Shown: positions 35,849 through 47,344, counted from the stretch's first letter. The stretch is 64,000 bases of DNA from Lathyrus oleraceus (GCF_024323335.1 NC_066582.1:88098944-88162943); one strand, 5' to 3'. Notes: generated by a model not told the origin, from the sequence alone. Numbers and translations are program-made.

Positions 35849-37490
35849 TTAGTTGAAGAAGATTGACCGCCTAGAGCAAAAGAATCGTGAACTATGTGAA
35901 GAGGTGGCAACCTTGAGGGACAACTATGAAAGGATTACTACTATGATGGAAGCTTTGGTGGCTGCTCAGAATCAGCCACCTCATCATCCTCATACTCCGC
36001 TTCAAAGGATTGTGATTTCCGAGATTATCTCTACGCCCATCTTTGTGGCTCCCGTCAGTTCTCTGCATCACCACATGCATTCTGGTTTCCCTTGTGGCAT
36101 GCCTCCTAACTTTGTGCCTGAAGGGTTCCAACCTACTATTGAAGTTCCTATGGCCTAACCTGTGATGTCAGTACCATCTCCCGTGGTTCATGTTGTTCCT
36201 TATGTTGAAGAACTTGTCTTTCATGCTGACCAGAGCAAGACTGTTGGTGTTTATGAAAGAATGGACGAGTTCCAAGATCAGTTTTAGGCTATGTAGAAAG
36301 AGATTCAAGCTTTGAGGGGGAAAAATATGTTTGGGAAGAATGCTCATGATTTGTGTTTAGTTCCTAATATGAAGATTCCGTACAAGTTTAAGATTCAAGA
36401 CCTCGAGAAGTATAAAAGCAACTTCTGTCCTCTGAGTTATCAAGTGATGTATGCTCGTAAGATATCGACTCAGACTGACAACCATCAATTGATGATCCAT
36501 TACTTTCAATACAGTTTGACTGGTGTCGCTCTAAAATGGTATATGGGGCTCGACAGTACTCAGATCTGAACTTTCAATGACCTAGGTGAGGCGTTCATTT
36601 GCCAGTAAAAATACAATGTTGACATGGCACCAGACGGGGATCAACTCCGTTCTATCTCCTGAAAAGATAAAGAAACTTTCATGGAATACGCGCAGAGATG
36701 GCGCGACATTGTTGTACAAGTTAGTCCTCTGTTGGAAGAAAATGACTGTTTTTGAAGACGTTGAGTATGTTCTGTTACGACCGGATGATTGCGAGTGCGC
36801 CTAGTGACTTTTTTGAAATGGTAAATAGGGGCTTGATATTAGAAGAAGGAGTCCATGAAGGTCGATTGAAATAAAATGGTTTGGCCGAAAGTTCCAGAAA
36901 GTATGGGAATGGGATACCGAAGAAGAAAGAACACGATGCTAACGATATCTCACAAGAGAAATGTAGGAGGCTTCCGAGGAACAGTCAACATCATCAGCAT
37001 GTGGCGTCTGATGACCTATACATAGTTATTTCCTACTTTAAGTCAGAAGAATTTGGTGCAAACAAGAACTCCACCATCTATTCCGAAAGAGCTTTCGTGG
37101 TGGCATAAGCATGACCAACATTGTGCATTCCACCAAGGAGCACCCGACCATGATATTAAGAATTGTTTTGCTTTGAAAGCTGAGTTGAGGAGGTTAATTC
37201 AAAGTGGTATATTGTCTTTTGAAGATTCTAGTCCCAATGTAAAAGTTAATTTGTTACCCAAACATGGCAATGCAGTTATGAATATGGTCGAAGGATGTTC
37301 AGGAAAGTACCTAGCTTTTGACGTCAATCTAATCAAAAGATCCTTGGTTGAAATGCACGCTACTTTATGCAAATTAAGCTATTATGAGAATGACCATGCT
37401 TTCTGGAAAGTTTATTTCAGAGATCCCCGAGGATGTGTTATTGTGAAAAGAGACTTACAAGAAATGAAGATGAGCATGAGGTGAACGTCA
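35849..37490 (+). pseudogene. E1 gag
   Basis: Starts around KKIDRLEQKNRELCEEVATL (coiled coil), with the Pro-rich linker and GFPCGMPPNFVPEGF, also present in E4 gag. The capsid-like part (36312-36569) is LCLVPNMKIPYKFKIQDLEKY, then FQYSLTGVALKWYMGL. Stops occur at about 36156, 36285, 36567 and 36606, with frameshifts between 36590 and 37050. The C-terminal zinc-knuckle-like motif CAFHQGAPDHDIKNC (C-x2-H-x5-H-x4-C, 37125-37169) is intact, followed by NMVEGCSGKYLAFDV. Non-functional. Confidence 0.88.
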
Positions 37491-38853
37491 TAGTTCCCCG
37501 TTTTAATCTTCCATAACCGATTGTGATTGCATATGATGGTCAAAAGCCTATTGTTTCTCTGTTGGTTATTTGTTTGGTGGGTCCTACGCCTTACGAGTTT
37601 GATAAAGTTGTGCCTTATAAGTATAATACTACTATGATAGAAGACAGTAGTGAAATGCATATTCCTGCTTTCTCGTATGTTGTGAACATCGCCGATGTAA
37701 GTGGTGTGACCCGAAGTGGTCGGGTAGTTGTTGTTGCAACTTCTAAGAGAACTGAAGATGTGGTGATAGATAAATCAACTCCTGGGAAAACTTATGTTAT
37801 ACAAGTCGGCCAATCTAACAGTGTGAATCATAATGTTGATTAAGATGAAGTGCTGAAATTGATCAAGAGAAGTGATTTCAACGTGGTGGACCAGTTATTG
37901 CACACTTCGTCCAAGATATCCATATTATCCCTACTAATGAGTTTAGAAGCATAGTGAGAAGCTTTGCAGAAGGTCCTAGAGCAGGCCTATGTGGACCATG
38001 ATGTGATGATCAATCAATTTGATGGCATTGTGGCCAATATTACCACATATAACAATATGAGCTTCAGTGATGAAGAGCTTCCCGAACAGGGGAAGAACCA
38101 CAATTTGTCCCTACATATCTCTATGAATTGTCAGGAAGATGCCATGTCCAATGTTCTGGTGGATATTGGGTCCTCTCTTAATGTTCTTCCTAAGTCTACA
38201 TTGTCTAAACTTGCTTACCAAGGTGCTTCGATGAGATTCAGTAGAGTCATTGTGAAAGCCTTCGATGGCTCAAGGAAGACTGTAATTGGGGAGGTTGATC
38301 TCCTAATAAAGATAGGTTTGTGCTTATTTCAGATCACTTTTCAAGTGATGGATATTCATCCCGCCTACAGTTGTCTCTTAGGACGTCCGTGGATTCATGA
38401 GGCTGGGGCAGTTACATCAATTCTACACCAGAAGTTGAAGTTTGTGAAGAATGGGAAATTAGTGATCGTGGGTGGCGAGCAGGCCATGTTAGAGAGTCAT
38501 CTCTCTTCATTTTCATACATTGATGCCGACGAAGCTAGGGGAACATCGTTTCAATCCCTTTTTGTTGATAATATTATTGTTAAGAAGAATGGGTAAGTGG
38601 GGACAAGTTGTTGAGCTTGCAGAGAACAAGAACAGAGTTGGTTTGGGTTTTTCACCTGGTGCTACCCAAAGAGATCTAAAGTGAACTCAGGAAGTGTTTC
38701 ACAATGCAGGCTTTATTCATTCCAAAGATCGGTTTGTTGCCGCAATTTTAGAAGACGATGAAGAGCAAGGAGTGTCGAACTTTGTGACACGTAGATCGAT
38801 GTGCCAACTTTGGATTTTTGATGATGTTCCTTCTATTATTCATTTATCGAAGT
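37491..38853 (+). pseudogene. E1 protease region, active-site Thr lost
   Basis: Linker VGPTPYEFDKVVPYKYNT and VNIADVSGVTRSGRV, stops near 37841 and 37951, then an open frame 37964-38596. The protease motif reads VLVDIGSSLNVLP, so the canonical DTG is DIG. It continues with FDGSRKTVIGEVDL, MDIHPAYSCLLGRPWIHEAGA and LHQKLKFVKNGKLVIVGG. After a stop at 38594 the tail is recognisable in a shifted frame (VVELAENKNRVGLGFSPG) to about 38853. Inactive on several counts. Confidence 0.88.
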
Positions 38854-39112
38854 AATATGTCTTTTTGTTATTTTCAAAATCCTTTCATTATGCCCAAAGT
38901 GAAAGTGAATCTATGTGGGGTTTGATTCAGATTTCATTATCATTAATAAAATGTTATTTCGTTTATCTATATTACATTTTTCCTTTTTGTTTTTTCTGGA
39001 AAAAATGATAGCATAAAAAACAAGATAATAATCACTTTTATATTTGTATCACAATGTGCATTTATTTGTTCATATTCTAAAATCAAGCATAAAATTATTG
39101 TGTAGATTAATT
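38854..39112 (+). other. E1: probable intron between protease and RT
   Basis: AT-rich gap with stops in all + frames, starting at TCGAAG|TAATATG and ending near GTGTAG|ATTAATTG, after which pol resumes (PIKNNDPMASPNF). Position and length match the gap in E4. The splice sites are guesses from AG/GT-like edges. Confidence 0.5.
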
Positions 39113-40200
39113 GTTAAACCCATTAAAAACAATGACCCTATGGCCTCTCCCAACTTTGAATTTCCTGTGTTCGAAATGGAAGAAGAGGATGATGAAGAGA
39201 TTCCTTATCGGATTTCTCAGTTGCTTGAGCACGAACGAAAGACCATTCAGCCTCATAAAGAGTTGTTGGAAGTGATTAATTTCGGTTCCAAAGATAACAA
39301 GAAAGAGGTCAAGATTGGGGCACTGCTTTATACAGACGTCAAGAAGAGGTTAGTAGAGCTTCTTAGAGAATATGTGGATGTGTTTGCTTGGTCTTATCAA
39401 GATATTCCGGATCTTGATATTGATATTATGGAGCATAGATTACCATTAAAGCCAAAGTGTCCGCCAATCAAACAGAAGTTGAGAAGAACTCACCCTGATA
39501 TGGCTGTCAAGATTAAAGATGAGGTGCAAAAACAGATTGATGTTGGATTCCTTGTAACTTCTGAATACCATCAATGGGTGGCTAACATTGTACCTCTTCC
39601 AAAGAAAGATGGTAAAGTTCGGATGTGTGTTGATTACAGAGACTTAAACAAAGATAGTTCGAAAGATGATTTTCCTCTGCCGCACATTAACATATTGGTA
39701 GATAATACAACTAAGTTCAATGCCATGTCTTTTATGGATGGGTTCTGCGGCTATAATTAGATCAAGATGGCACCCGAGGACATGAAAAAAAGCATTTATT
39801 ACACCCTGGGGAACATTCTTCTATAGAGTGATGCCTTTTGGTTTAACAAATGCTGGTGCAACATACCAAAGAGCCATGACTACTCTTTTCCATGACATGA
39901 TGCACAAAGAGATAGAAGTCCATGTCAATGATATGATTGTTAAGTTGAAGACTGGAGAAGATCATATTGAGTATTTGTTGAAGTTGTTTCAGCGGTTGAG
40001 AAAGTTTAAACTCCGCCTGAATCCTAAGAAATGTACTTTTGGTGTCTGTTCAAGAAAGTTGTTGGGTTTCATTGTCAGTCAGAAAGGTATTGAAGTAGAT
40101 CCTGATAAAGTTAGAGCCACTCAATAAATGCTTGCACCAAAGATAGAAAAACAAGTTAGTGGATTCCTCGGGCGTCTGAATTACATATCCATATTTATAT
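39113..40200 (+). pseudogene. E1 reverse transcriptase, catalytic motif changed to HVND
   Basis: Open to 39760 with LPKKDGKVRMCVDYRDLNKDSSKDDF and SFMDGFCGYN, then a stop, a frameshift near 39790, and an open frame 39828-40127 with MPFGLTNAGATYQRAMTTLF. The active-site YVDD is HVND (codons 39921-39932), which removes one catalytic Asp. Then DHIEYLLKLFQRLRKFKLRLNPKKC and KLLGFIVSQKGIEVDP, a stop at 40125, and GFLGRLNYIS. Because this copy is uninterrupted by an LTR it shows what the E4 RT looked like before E5 inserted. Confidence 0.92.
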
Positions 40201-40750
40201 CTGACATGACTGCCACGCGTGGGCCAATATTCAAGCTTCTTTGCAAAGATCAGGGTTGTGTTTGGGCAGAAGACTGCTAGAAAGATTTTGACAATATCAA
40301 AGAGTATCTGTTTGAACCTCCTATCTTGTCTCCTCTAGTGGAAGGAAGACTGTTGATCATGTATTTGACTGTATCAGAAGAGTCCATAGGTTGTGTGCTT
40401 GGACAATAAGATGAAACTGGTAAAAAGGAGCATGTCATCTACTATATGAGTAAGAAGTTTACAGATTGTGAGTGTCGTTATTCCATGCTTGAAAAAACTT
40501 ATTATGGTTTAGTCTGGGCGGCCAAACGCTTACGCCAGTATATGATGAATCATACCATTTGGTTAATATCCAAAATGGATCCAATCAAGTATATTTCTGA
40601 AAAGCCTCTTTTTACCAAAAGGATAGCTCGTTGGTAGATGTTATTGTCTGAATATGATATTGAGTACCATACTCAGAAAGAAATTAAAGGAAGTATCCTC
40701 GCGCATCATTTGGCTCACCAGTTGATTGACAAATATCAATCCATCAAGTT
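40201..40750 (+). pseudogene. E1 first RNase H domain
   Basis: TATRGPIFKLLCKD, LFEPPILSPLVEGRL, SIGCVLGQ, DETGKKEHVIYYMSKKFTDC, RYSMLEKTYYGLVWAAKRL and SKMDPIKYISEKP, with stops at about 40278, 40408 and 40636. As in E4 the first catalytic Asp position is not Asp. Same order and spacing as E4. Confidence 0.87.
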
Positions 40751-41200
40751 TGACTTCCCTGATGAAGATGTTATGTACTTAAAAGCTAAAGATTGTGATG
40801 GACCGTTGCCTGAAGAAGGGCCAGAGCCTGGATCCCGGTGGGGTTTAGTGTTTGATGGAGCTGTTAATGCTTATGGTAATGGAATTGGGGAAATTATTAT
40901 TACTCCTAAGGGTTCTCATATCCCTTTCACTGCAAGATTGATGTTTGATTGTACGAAAAATATGGCAGAATATGAAGCTTGTATCATGGGTCTTGAAAAA
41001 GCCATTGATTTGAGAATTAAAATGCTTGACGTGTATGGGGATGTGGCCCTAGTGGTCAATATGATTAAAGGAGAATGAGAGACTTGTCATCCTGGCTTAA
41101 TTCCTTACAGAGATTATGAAAGGAGGTTTTTGACTTTCTTCAATAAAATATAGTTTCATCATATACCTCGTGAAGAGAATCAGATGGAGGACGCTCTATC
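40751..41200 (+). pseudogene. E1 second (archaeal-type) RNase H domain
   Basis: GSRWGLVFDGAVNAYGNGIG (first Asp), NMAEYEACIMGLEKAIDLRI (Glu) and LDVYGDVALVV (second Asp) are in one open frame to 41076. Beyond a stop, LIPYRDYERRF and HIPREENQMEDALSTL (last acidic residue) follow. The D-E-D-D set is retained, in contrast with the degraded first RNase H. Stops at 41076 and about 41150. Confidence 0.85.
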
Positions 41201-42566
41201 TACTCTGTCTTCTATGTATAAAGTAAATCGTTGGAATGACACACCCAGTATCACGATTATGCGCCTTGATAGACCTGCTCACGTGTTTGTAGCAGAAGAA
41301 GTCACAGATGATAAGCCTTGGTATCATGATATTAAGTATTTCCTCCAAAGTCAGGAATACCCGCTTGGGGCATCCAATAAAGATAAAAATACTTTGAGAA
41401 GAATGGCTGGCAATTTCTTTTTGAATAAAGATGTGTTGTATAAAAGAAACTTTGACATGGTTTTTCTCAGATGTGTGGATAGACACGAAGCATACATGTT
41501 AATGCAATAAGCTTATGAAGGATCCTTTGGTACTCATGCCAATGGACATGCAATGGTTAAAAAGATGTTAAAGGTAGGTTACTACTCGCTGACAATGGAA
41601 TATGATTGTTGTAAATATGTGAAGAAGTGCCATAAATGTCAGATTTATGTTGATAAGATTCATGTGCCCCCGACACTTCTCAATGTTATTTAATCTCCGT
41701 GGCCTTTCTCTATGTGGGGAATTGATATGATTGGTATGATTAAACCCAAAGCTTCAAATGTACATCATTTCATCCTGTTAGCTATTGATTACTTCACCAA
41801 GTGGGTTGAAGCAACATCTTATGCTAATATGACCAAGCAGGTTGTGGTATGATTTATCAAAAATCAAATTATTTGCCTATATGGTGTTCCAAGTAAGATC
41901 ATCATCGATAATGGGTAAAACTTGAATAATAAGATAATGAAATAGATTTGTGACGACTTCAGGATTGAACATCATAACTCTTCTCCTTACAAACCTAAGA
42001 TGAATGGGGTTGTTGAAGCTGCGAATAAGAATATTAAGAAGATCATCCGGAAGATGGTTGTGACGTATAAGGATTGGCATGAAATGCTCTAGTTTTCTTT
42101 GCATGGATATCGTACATCTGTCCTCACTTCAACAGGGGAAACCCCTTTCTCTCTTGTGTATGGCATGGAAGCAGTACTCCCTGTAATGTTAGAGATCCAA
42201 TCAATGTGAGTCTTGATGAAATCCAGTTTATCTGAGGTTGAATGGTGTTATAGCAGGTATGACCAGTTGAATTTGATTGAAGATAAAAGGATGACGGCTT
42301 TGTGTCATGGACAATTATATCAAAAGAGAATGAAGAAAGTGTTTGACAAGAAGGTTTGGCCCTGTGTATTCAGAGAAGGAAACCTTATGCTCAAGAAAAT
42401 CTTGTCTTTCAACACTGATTCTAGGGGCAAGTGGACTCCTAATTATGAAGGCCCATATGTTTCTAAGAGAGCTTTCTCCGGTGGTGCATTGATTCTTATA
42501 ACTATGGATGGTGAGGAGTTCCCTCGTCTTGTGAATGTTGATGCAGTCAAGAAATACTTTGCCTAA
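41184..42566 (+). pseudogene. E1 integrase with multiple stops
   Basis: N-terminal part open 41184-41510 (TIMRLDRPAHVFVAEEV, LYKRNFDMVFLRCVDRHE), then a stop. The zinc region is HANGHAMVKKML with KKCHKCQIY. The core has WGIDMIG, YGVPSKIIIDNG and EAANKNIKK. Stops at about 41508, 41691, 41850, 41917, 41943, 42090 and 42208. The last open segment 42213-42566 has WCYSRYDQLNLIEDKRM and the C-terminal module GKWTPNYEGPYVSKR and FSGGALIL. About 10% of the recognisable codons around the core have decayed. It marks the end of pol. Confidence 0.9.
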
Positions 42567-42585
42567 AAAATAAAAGAACACCTCG

Positions 42586-42729
42586 CTAAGTTGAAAACCC
42601 GAAAGGCGCGGCTTAGGAAAAAATGAGCATCTCGGTGGATTGAAAATTCGAAAGGGAGGTCCAGGCAAAAATTAGAGACATAAACAAAAAGTAATCGTCC
42701 CGGTAGATTGACCCCGAAAGGGAAATCTA
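42586..42729 (+). other. Three successive stem-loops just downstream of E1 pol
   Basis: Hairpin 1 (42586-42616) stem CTAAG/CTTAG. Hairpin 2 (42636-42663) stem TGGAT/GTCCA with one G-U pair. Hairpin 3 (42704-42729) stem TAGATT/AATCTA with inner CCC-GAAA-GGG, a GNRA-type tetraloop. Order and spacing match 15725-15579 of E4. Confidence 0.6.
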
Positions 42730-43689
42730 GGTGAAAGTTAGGGGTTATGGAAAGCAACTGCGTCAGGTCATACTTGATTGTTTGAAGCAACAGTGCCTAT
42801 CACAGGTTCCTATTTATTCATCCTCGATCGAAGTCCAGAGCATAGTGGAATTCAAAGTTGTTAGGGAGAATAGTGGTCATTGTATTTCAATGTAGCTCTT
42901 TCCATGTATTTACCATTTTTTCAACTTTGTAATGATTCATGGAGTCACGCCATTTGCAGACTATCATTCTATCAATAAAATTTGAGCCTTTTGTCTATTT
43001 GTTTGCTATTCTTATTTTGTTTCAGTTTATGAAATTTCATTTATTTCTGATGATAATTTTTGAAACAAAAAATATCCAAACAATCATATTTTTGAAAATT
43101 TACAAAAAAAAGATATGTATTTTCCTCGACTTATGAATACAAAAGAGGAATGTTAATAGCAATCTCAAGGATGGTAAGATCATGAAAAATGGAATTCAGT
43201 GACTTCCCCATGTCGAAATTTTTTTTGTTACATGTATAGCAGTCTCCCCAGCATCAGATTGCAAGAATGGTATAATCTCTAACGAATCTCTGCCAACGCC
43301 TCCATCTTGTTGAGATTAGTCGAGTATCTGGTTGTATTGTGTTATCAGTCTCACACTCTTTGCATTTGTTTTGTTAACATAAGCATACGCAAGTGCATAG
43401 CATCATATTTATTTGCGCATTTTACATTTTTCTCGATGCTCCCTCCGTTCTATGGAACTTTTCTCCCCGTATAGTGTGTGTGTCTTCTCTCTAATAGAGT
43501 GTCAACCTTAAGCAGAAAGAGTTTATCCTTTCTAATTCCTCACTGAGTCTGATCCTCGTGGAAGATTTTGGCTTCAATTTCCCTCTCCAGCTCATTATCT
43601 TGATGGAATTAATCCCCAATTGAGTTTGTTACCTCATTGGGTAAAGTCCTCTTTCACCGCTTCTCTCCAGTTCATTCCTGGGTTGAACT

Positions 43690-43870
43690 TTGGTTCCCTT
43701 TGAGCTTATTACCTTTGTTAAGCTATCACTTGGATGATAGTAGGTAATATTTCTCTTACCCTTGGCTGGTTACCTTTGTTAAGTTACCACTTGGCTGGTA
43801 GTTGGTAATCATTCCCTTTAGTTTATTACCTTTGTTAAGATATCACTTGGTTGATAGTTAGGTAATATTC
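43690..43870 (+). repeat. Short tandem repeats in the E1 3' UTR
   Basis: Three imperfect units of about 65-70 bp each containing 'ttacctttgttaag', 'atcacttgg' and 'gatagt.ggtaat'. The 'gttacc'/'ggtaat' words are inverted within each unit. Confidence 0.65.
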
Positions 43871-44223
43871 CTCTCCTAATTGGAGTCAGGGTTTTCCCCT
43901 TTTAATGATTTCTTTTCCCCGACGAGGTCTTTCTTTGATAAGTCTTCCTCGTTGGATCTTTAGTTCGTTAGTTTCTAACGGTGCATTGGTTATTCTCAAG
44001 CCTTTTTCCCCTACGGAATTTTGTTTATCCCTGGCCAAGTCCCCCTATGGAAACGGTTATTCCCCCACAAAGATCCTGGTTTTCATTCATATCACATCAT
44101 AAGCATTTTGTTGTATCTTAGGACCAAAAATTGGGTCTTTGATATTTAAGTCTCTTCAATCTTGTCGAGACAGAGATTTCAACCTTCATATTTCCAAATT
44201 GAATAAATTTAAATAGGAGCATC

Positions 44224-45285
44224 TGTCATACCATAATTTTTAACCCTAAGATCCCACATATCATTTGCATTATAGTACACAAACAAGGTCACATCTTAGT
44301 CCTTCCCCTATCCATCTTTGGGTTTGCTTCTTGCAGGGATCACCAAGCACCTTTTTGTTGGTTAGTTTTACCTTTGTGTTTATATGATTAATTGATTATA
44401 TAACCACTAATTAAAATTCCAAAAATATGTCTTGTTTCCCTTAAGTTTATTATGCAAGGTAAGGGCGTCTCAATCAAAAGCATCTCAAAGTTTTATGGCT
44501 TACCTCTTAAGGAAAGTCAAAGGTTCATGTGTTTATTTCCATGCCTTATTGAACAAGCAACTTCAATCTTTGAGAAATTTAATCAAGAGGCAATCAAGGA
44601 AACCTTATTTTGAGTTCATATTATCACTCATGGGCTTTGAAATGCAAGAAGAGTCCAAGTACACAAGCTTGTTCCAAGAGGTTTGACCAAAAAGTCAATA
44701 TTTTGAAGTCAAAGTTTCAAGGATGTTGAGAAGAGTCATATGCAAAAATAAGCATTCAAAAATATTGAGAATTGAAAGAGTTGTGATCCTTGAAACTTTG
44801 ACTTCAAAATGTTTACTTTTTGGTAAAACCTCTTGGAACAAGCTTGTGTACTTGGACTCTTCTTGCATTTCAAAGCTCATGGGTGATAATATGAACTCAA
44901 AATAAGGTTTACTTGATTTCCTCTTGATTAAATTTCTCAAAGATTGAAGTTGCTTGTTGAATAAGGCATTGAAATAAACACATGAACCTTTGACTTTCCT
45001 TGAGAAGTAAGCCACAAAACTTTGAGATGTTTTGATTGAAAAGCCCTTACCTTGCATAATAAACTTAAGGGAAACAAAATATATTTTTTGTATTTTTATT
45101 AGTTGTTAGATAAGTAATTAATCATATAAACACAAAGGTAAAACAAACCAACAAATAGGTGCTTGGTGATCCCTGCAAGAAGTAAATCCAAAGATGGATA
45201 GGGGGAGGACCAAGATGTGACCTTGTTTGTGTACTATAATGCAAATGATATGTGGGACCTTAGGGTTAAAAATTAGAGTATGATA
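44224..45285. repeat. 1.06-kb inverted repeat (foldback) made from E1 LTR U3
   Basis: Left arm 44224-44724 begins TGTCATACC as the start of the E1 3' LTR. The right arm 44786-45285 is its reverse complement at the same length, with scattered substitutions and a 61-bp spacer. The arms are related to the start of the E4 LTR (the GATCACCAAGCAC block is in both). The short ORFs on both strands here are mirror images of each other and are not genes. The rest of the E1 3' LTR (R-U5) is missing. Confidence 0.9.
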
Positions 45286-46192
45286 CTAGTATTGACTTGT
45301 ATGTGTGAATGGTACTGACTTATTTCCACTACTGCAGGGTTATTGTACTCATGGGATAAGCATGAACTAGGGCTTGAAATAACATCTCAAATATTGGCCT
45401 GACATGCATATCATGGTATCATGAAGAGATCTTGGAGTAAAGTTGGAATATTATGAATAAAATGGAGTGCATCATGAATCATGAAGAAATTGAGCACCTC
45501 GTGACTGATAGAAAGTAGAATTAGGGTTAGGATTAATGGTTGACTTTGGTCAACTAGTTGACCAAAAAGGCCATAGTTAACCAAAGTCAACTATAGGTCA
45601 AAGGTTGTAGTTTTTGTTTAAAGTATGATAATTTGTTTTTTTTTGTGTGATGTAACTGGATATTTAGCCATGAAAATGACTTTTTGGATGAATGTGTGTA
45701 TGGTTTGATAACTTTCCCTCCAAGATTTGGATTTGAAAAAAGAATGTTTGAAATTATGTTGACTTCTAGAATGAATCTGGATCTTTGCCTTGAATGACAT
45801 ATCACGAACCACCCATGATCAATAATAATCATAGGGTGTAAACATCATATGAAAATGATCACCAATAGTCAAACTTAAAAAGTGACATTCATAATCAACC
45901 ATTCCATGATGCCCTCAAAAGATTGTACCATGAATTAGGGTTTCAAGACAACCCAAGTCAAGGTAACACAATCCCAAAGTATGACCCCCAAATATGCCAT
46001 GGAAGTAAACCTTAGCCCATGAGACATGTCAAGCCAATTATCAGGAATCCAATATTTGTGTTATAAAAACCTTTGAATCAATGATATTTATGAAATGAAA
46101 GAATGACCTAGATGCCTAGGAGGATGCAGATGAATCAGATACAAAATGTTAGATGAAAAGTGAAATTGGAGGGCAAGTTTTGGGGTATGACA
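45286..46192 (-). repeat. LTR fragment, minus strand
   Basis: On the minus strand it begins TGTCATACCCCAAAACTTGCC at 46192, a typical LTR start for this family group, and runs left for 0.9 kb until the foldback. It has no U5 module, PBS or second copy, so it is a truncated U3 piece. It contains inverted 'ggtcaacta..tagttgacc' words around 45550. No gene seen. Confidence 0.6.
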
Positions 46193-46460
46193 TTAGGATA
46201 CCAAAGATTCATCTTATTGGTATAGGTAGTATCAATCAATCCTTATAAGCTTTCCTTCAACCATGCAGTCCCATATCTACACAACCTTAGGATCTTCTCG
46301 TTCCGATGTGAATTTGTGCAACCACTCCACGCCATCTTTGGCCTTGGGTGTTACAACCACTCTCTGCACTCTTCGGCCTCGAGTGTTACATTCCCACCAG
46401 CTTCTACTTGGTTTGTCCCCTAACCACATCATAATGGGAGAGGTATGCTTTGGATCCATT
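46193..46460. other. Unassigned repeat-like DNA
   Basis: 270 bp of mixed sequence with two 'gtgttaca' words and no ORF of note. It may belong with the 5S-like patch that follows, since 'tccgatgtgaatttgtgcaa' is reminiscent of TRIM-type elements, but this is only a suggestion. Confidence 0.3.
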
Positions 46461-46790
46461 TGTAACGCCCCAGACTTCTTTCAGGATCACCAACTGGCCC
46501 CATAAACCAACACCTTCATCATGCTTTATCCTCACTCACACGCTTTCCGAGAAACATCCCAGAAGGCCACCCATCCAAATACTACTCCAAGTCGAACACG
46601 CTTAATTTCTTATTTGTTAGGCCACCCATCCAAATACTACTCCAAGTCGAACACGCTTAACTATGGATTTCCAAATACTACTCACTCAAAATTCCTATTT
46701 GGTTCGAGACAAACCTGTGCAAAATCTTTGTTTGGTGTGAAGACTAACCACTTCAAGTCGTGTTCGTTGTTTGGTTAAAAGTTAGTCTGG
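46461..46790 (-). repeat. 5S-rRNA-like patch, candidate remnant of a Cassandra-type TRIM
   Basis: Starts TGTAACGCCCCAGAC. It contains 'ccacccatccaaatactact' followed by 'ccaagtcgaacacgctt', which resembles the minus strand of plant 5S rRNA (the GTACTACTC and AAGCACGCTTAACT region), from memory. This core occurs twice, near 46567 and 46620, so it is partly duplicated. 5S-derived sequence inside LTRs is the hallmark of Cassandra TRIMs. Second LTR and PBS were not found. It is not a functional 5S gene. Confidence 0.45.
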
Positions 46791-47344
46791 AAATCATTGA
46801 ATAAAATGATTCATGGGCATAACCTTCTAAAAGCTTTCAAGCATAATGGATACTCTTAAGGTCAATTCTTAAGGATATGATTAAGTTTTCTTGGCCAAAT
46901 TTTTATAATTCTATGGTGTTATGTCTCTTCTCTTCTATTTTTGTTTCCAATTATTTACTTTGAATTTTTGTTGCATTCTCAAATATTTTTATAAAATGGT
47001 TTAAAATCTAATTTATTAAATGATTTGGTTTTAAATCAACGTTTTTCAAACCTCCAAAATCCCACCTTATTGTGTATAGAGTCATATGTCCAACAAAATC
47101 TAATTTGGCATCCCAAGACTAAATCATCATTGATCATATTTAATTTTCCCTCAGTTGACATACGGATTACATCATTGACACCTGGAGGCATATTCCAGAG
47201 TTACTCCATATACGAGGGACTCTCCCTATACATGAGGGACTTGCCTCATATTTTAGGGACTCATCCGGATAAGGAGAGGAAAAATAAGACTAAACCACTT
47301 CGTCCTTCCCAAGTCCTCATGCTTGAGGGACTGTGAATTGGTAT
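46791..47344. other. Unassigned intergenic or repeat DNA
   Basis: 550 bp, AT-rich at first. It then has a short run of 'gagggact' words (47210-47335). No coding sequence, LTR end or structural RNA recognised. The last five bases GGTAT are the left flank of LTR E6. Confidence 0.3.

Larger units (their letters stand above)
42567..44223 (+). other. E1: 3' UTR
   Basis: 1.66 kb of non-coding DNA between the pol stop and the 3' LTR. It opens with the three stem-loops (42586-42729). It contains imperfect ~70-bp repeats at 43690-43870 built on 'ttacctttgttaag.tatcacttgg.tgatag'. It ends TTTAAATAGGAGCATC next to the LTR start, matching the pre-LTR block of E4 and E6. Confidence 0.75.

Noticed and set aside
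44432..45057. Two similar ORFs on opposite strands (SFMAYLLRKVKGSCVYF and SFVAYFSRKVKGSCVYF)
   Set aside because: They are the two arms of the inverted repeat; similarity reflects the palindrome, not two genes.
46550..46680. A functional 5S rRNA gene
   Set aside because: Only about 40 bases of resemblance, duplicated and diverged; no complete 120-bp unit.
46461..47344. A host gene between E1 and E6
   Set aside because: No frame longer than about 100 residues, no codon bias, no recognisable domain or splice pattern.
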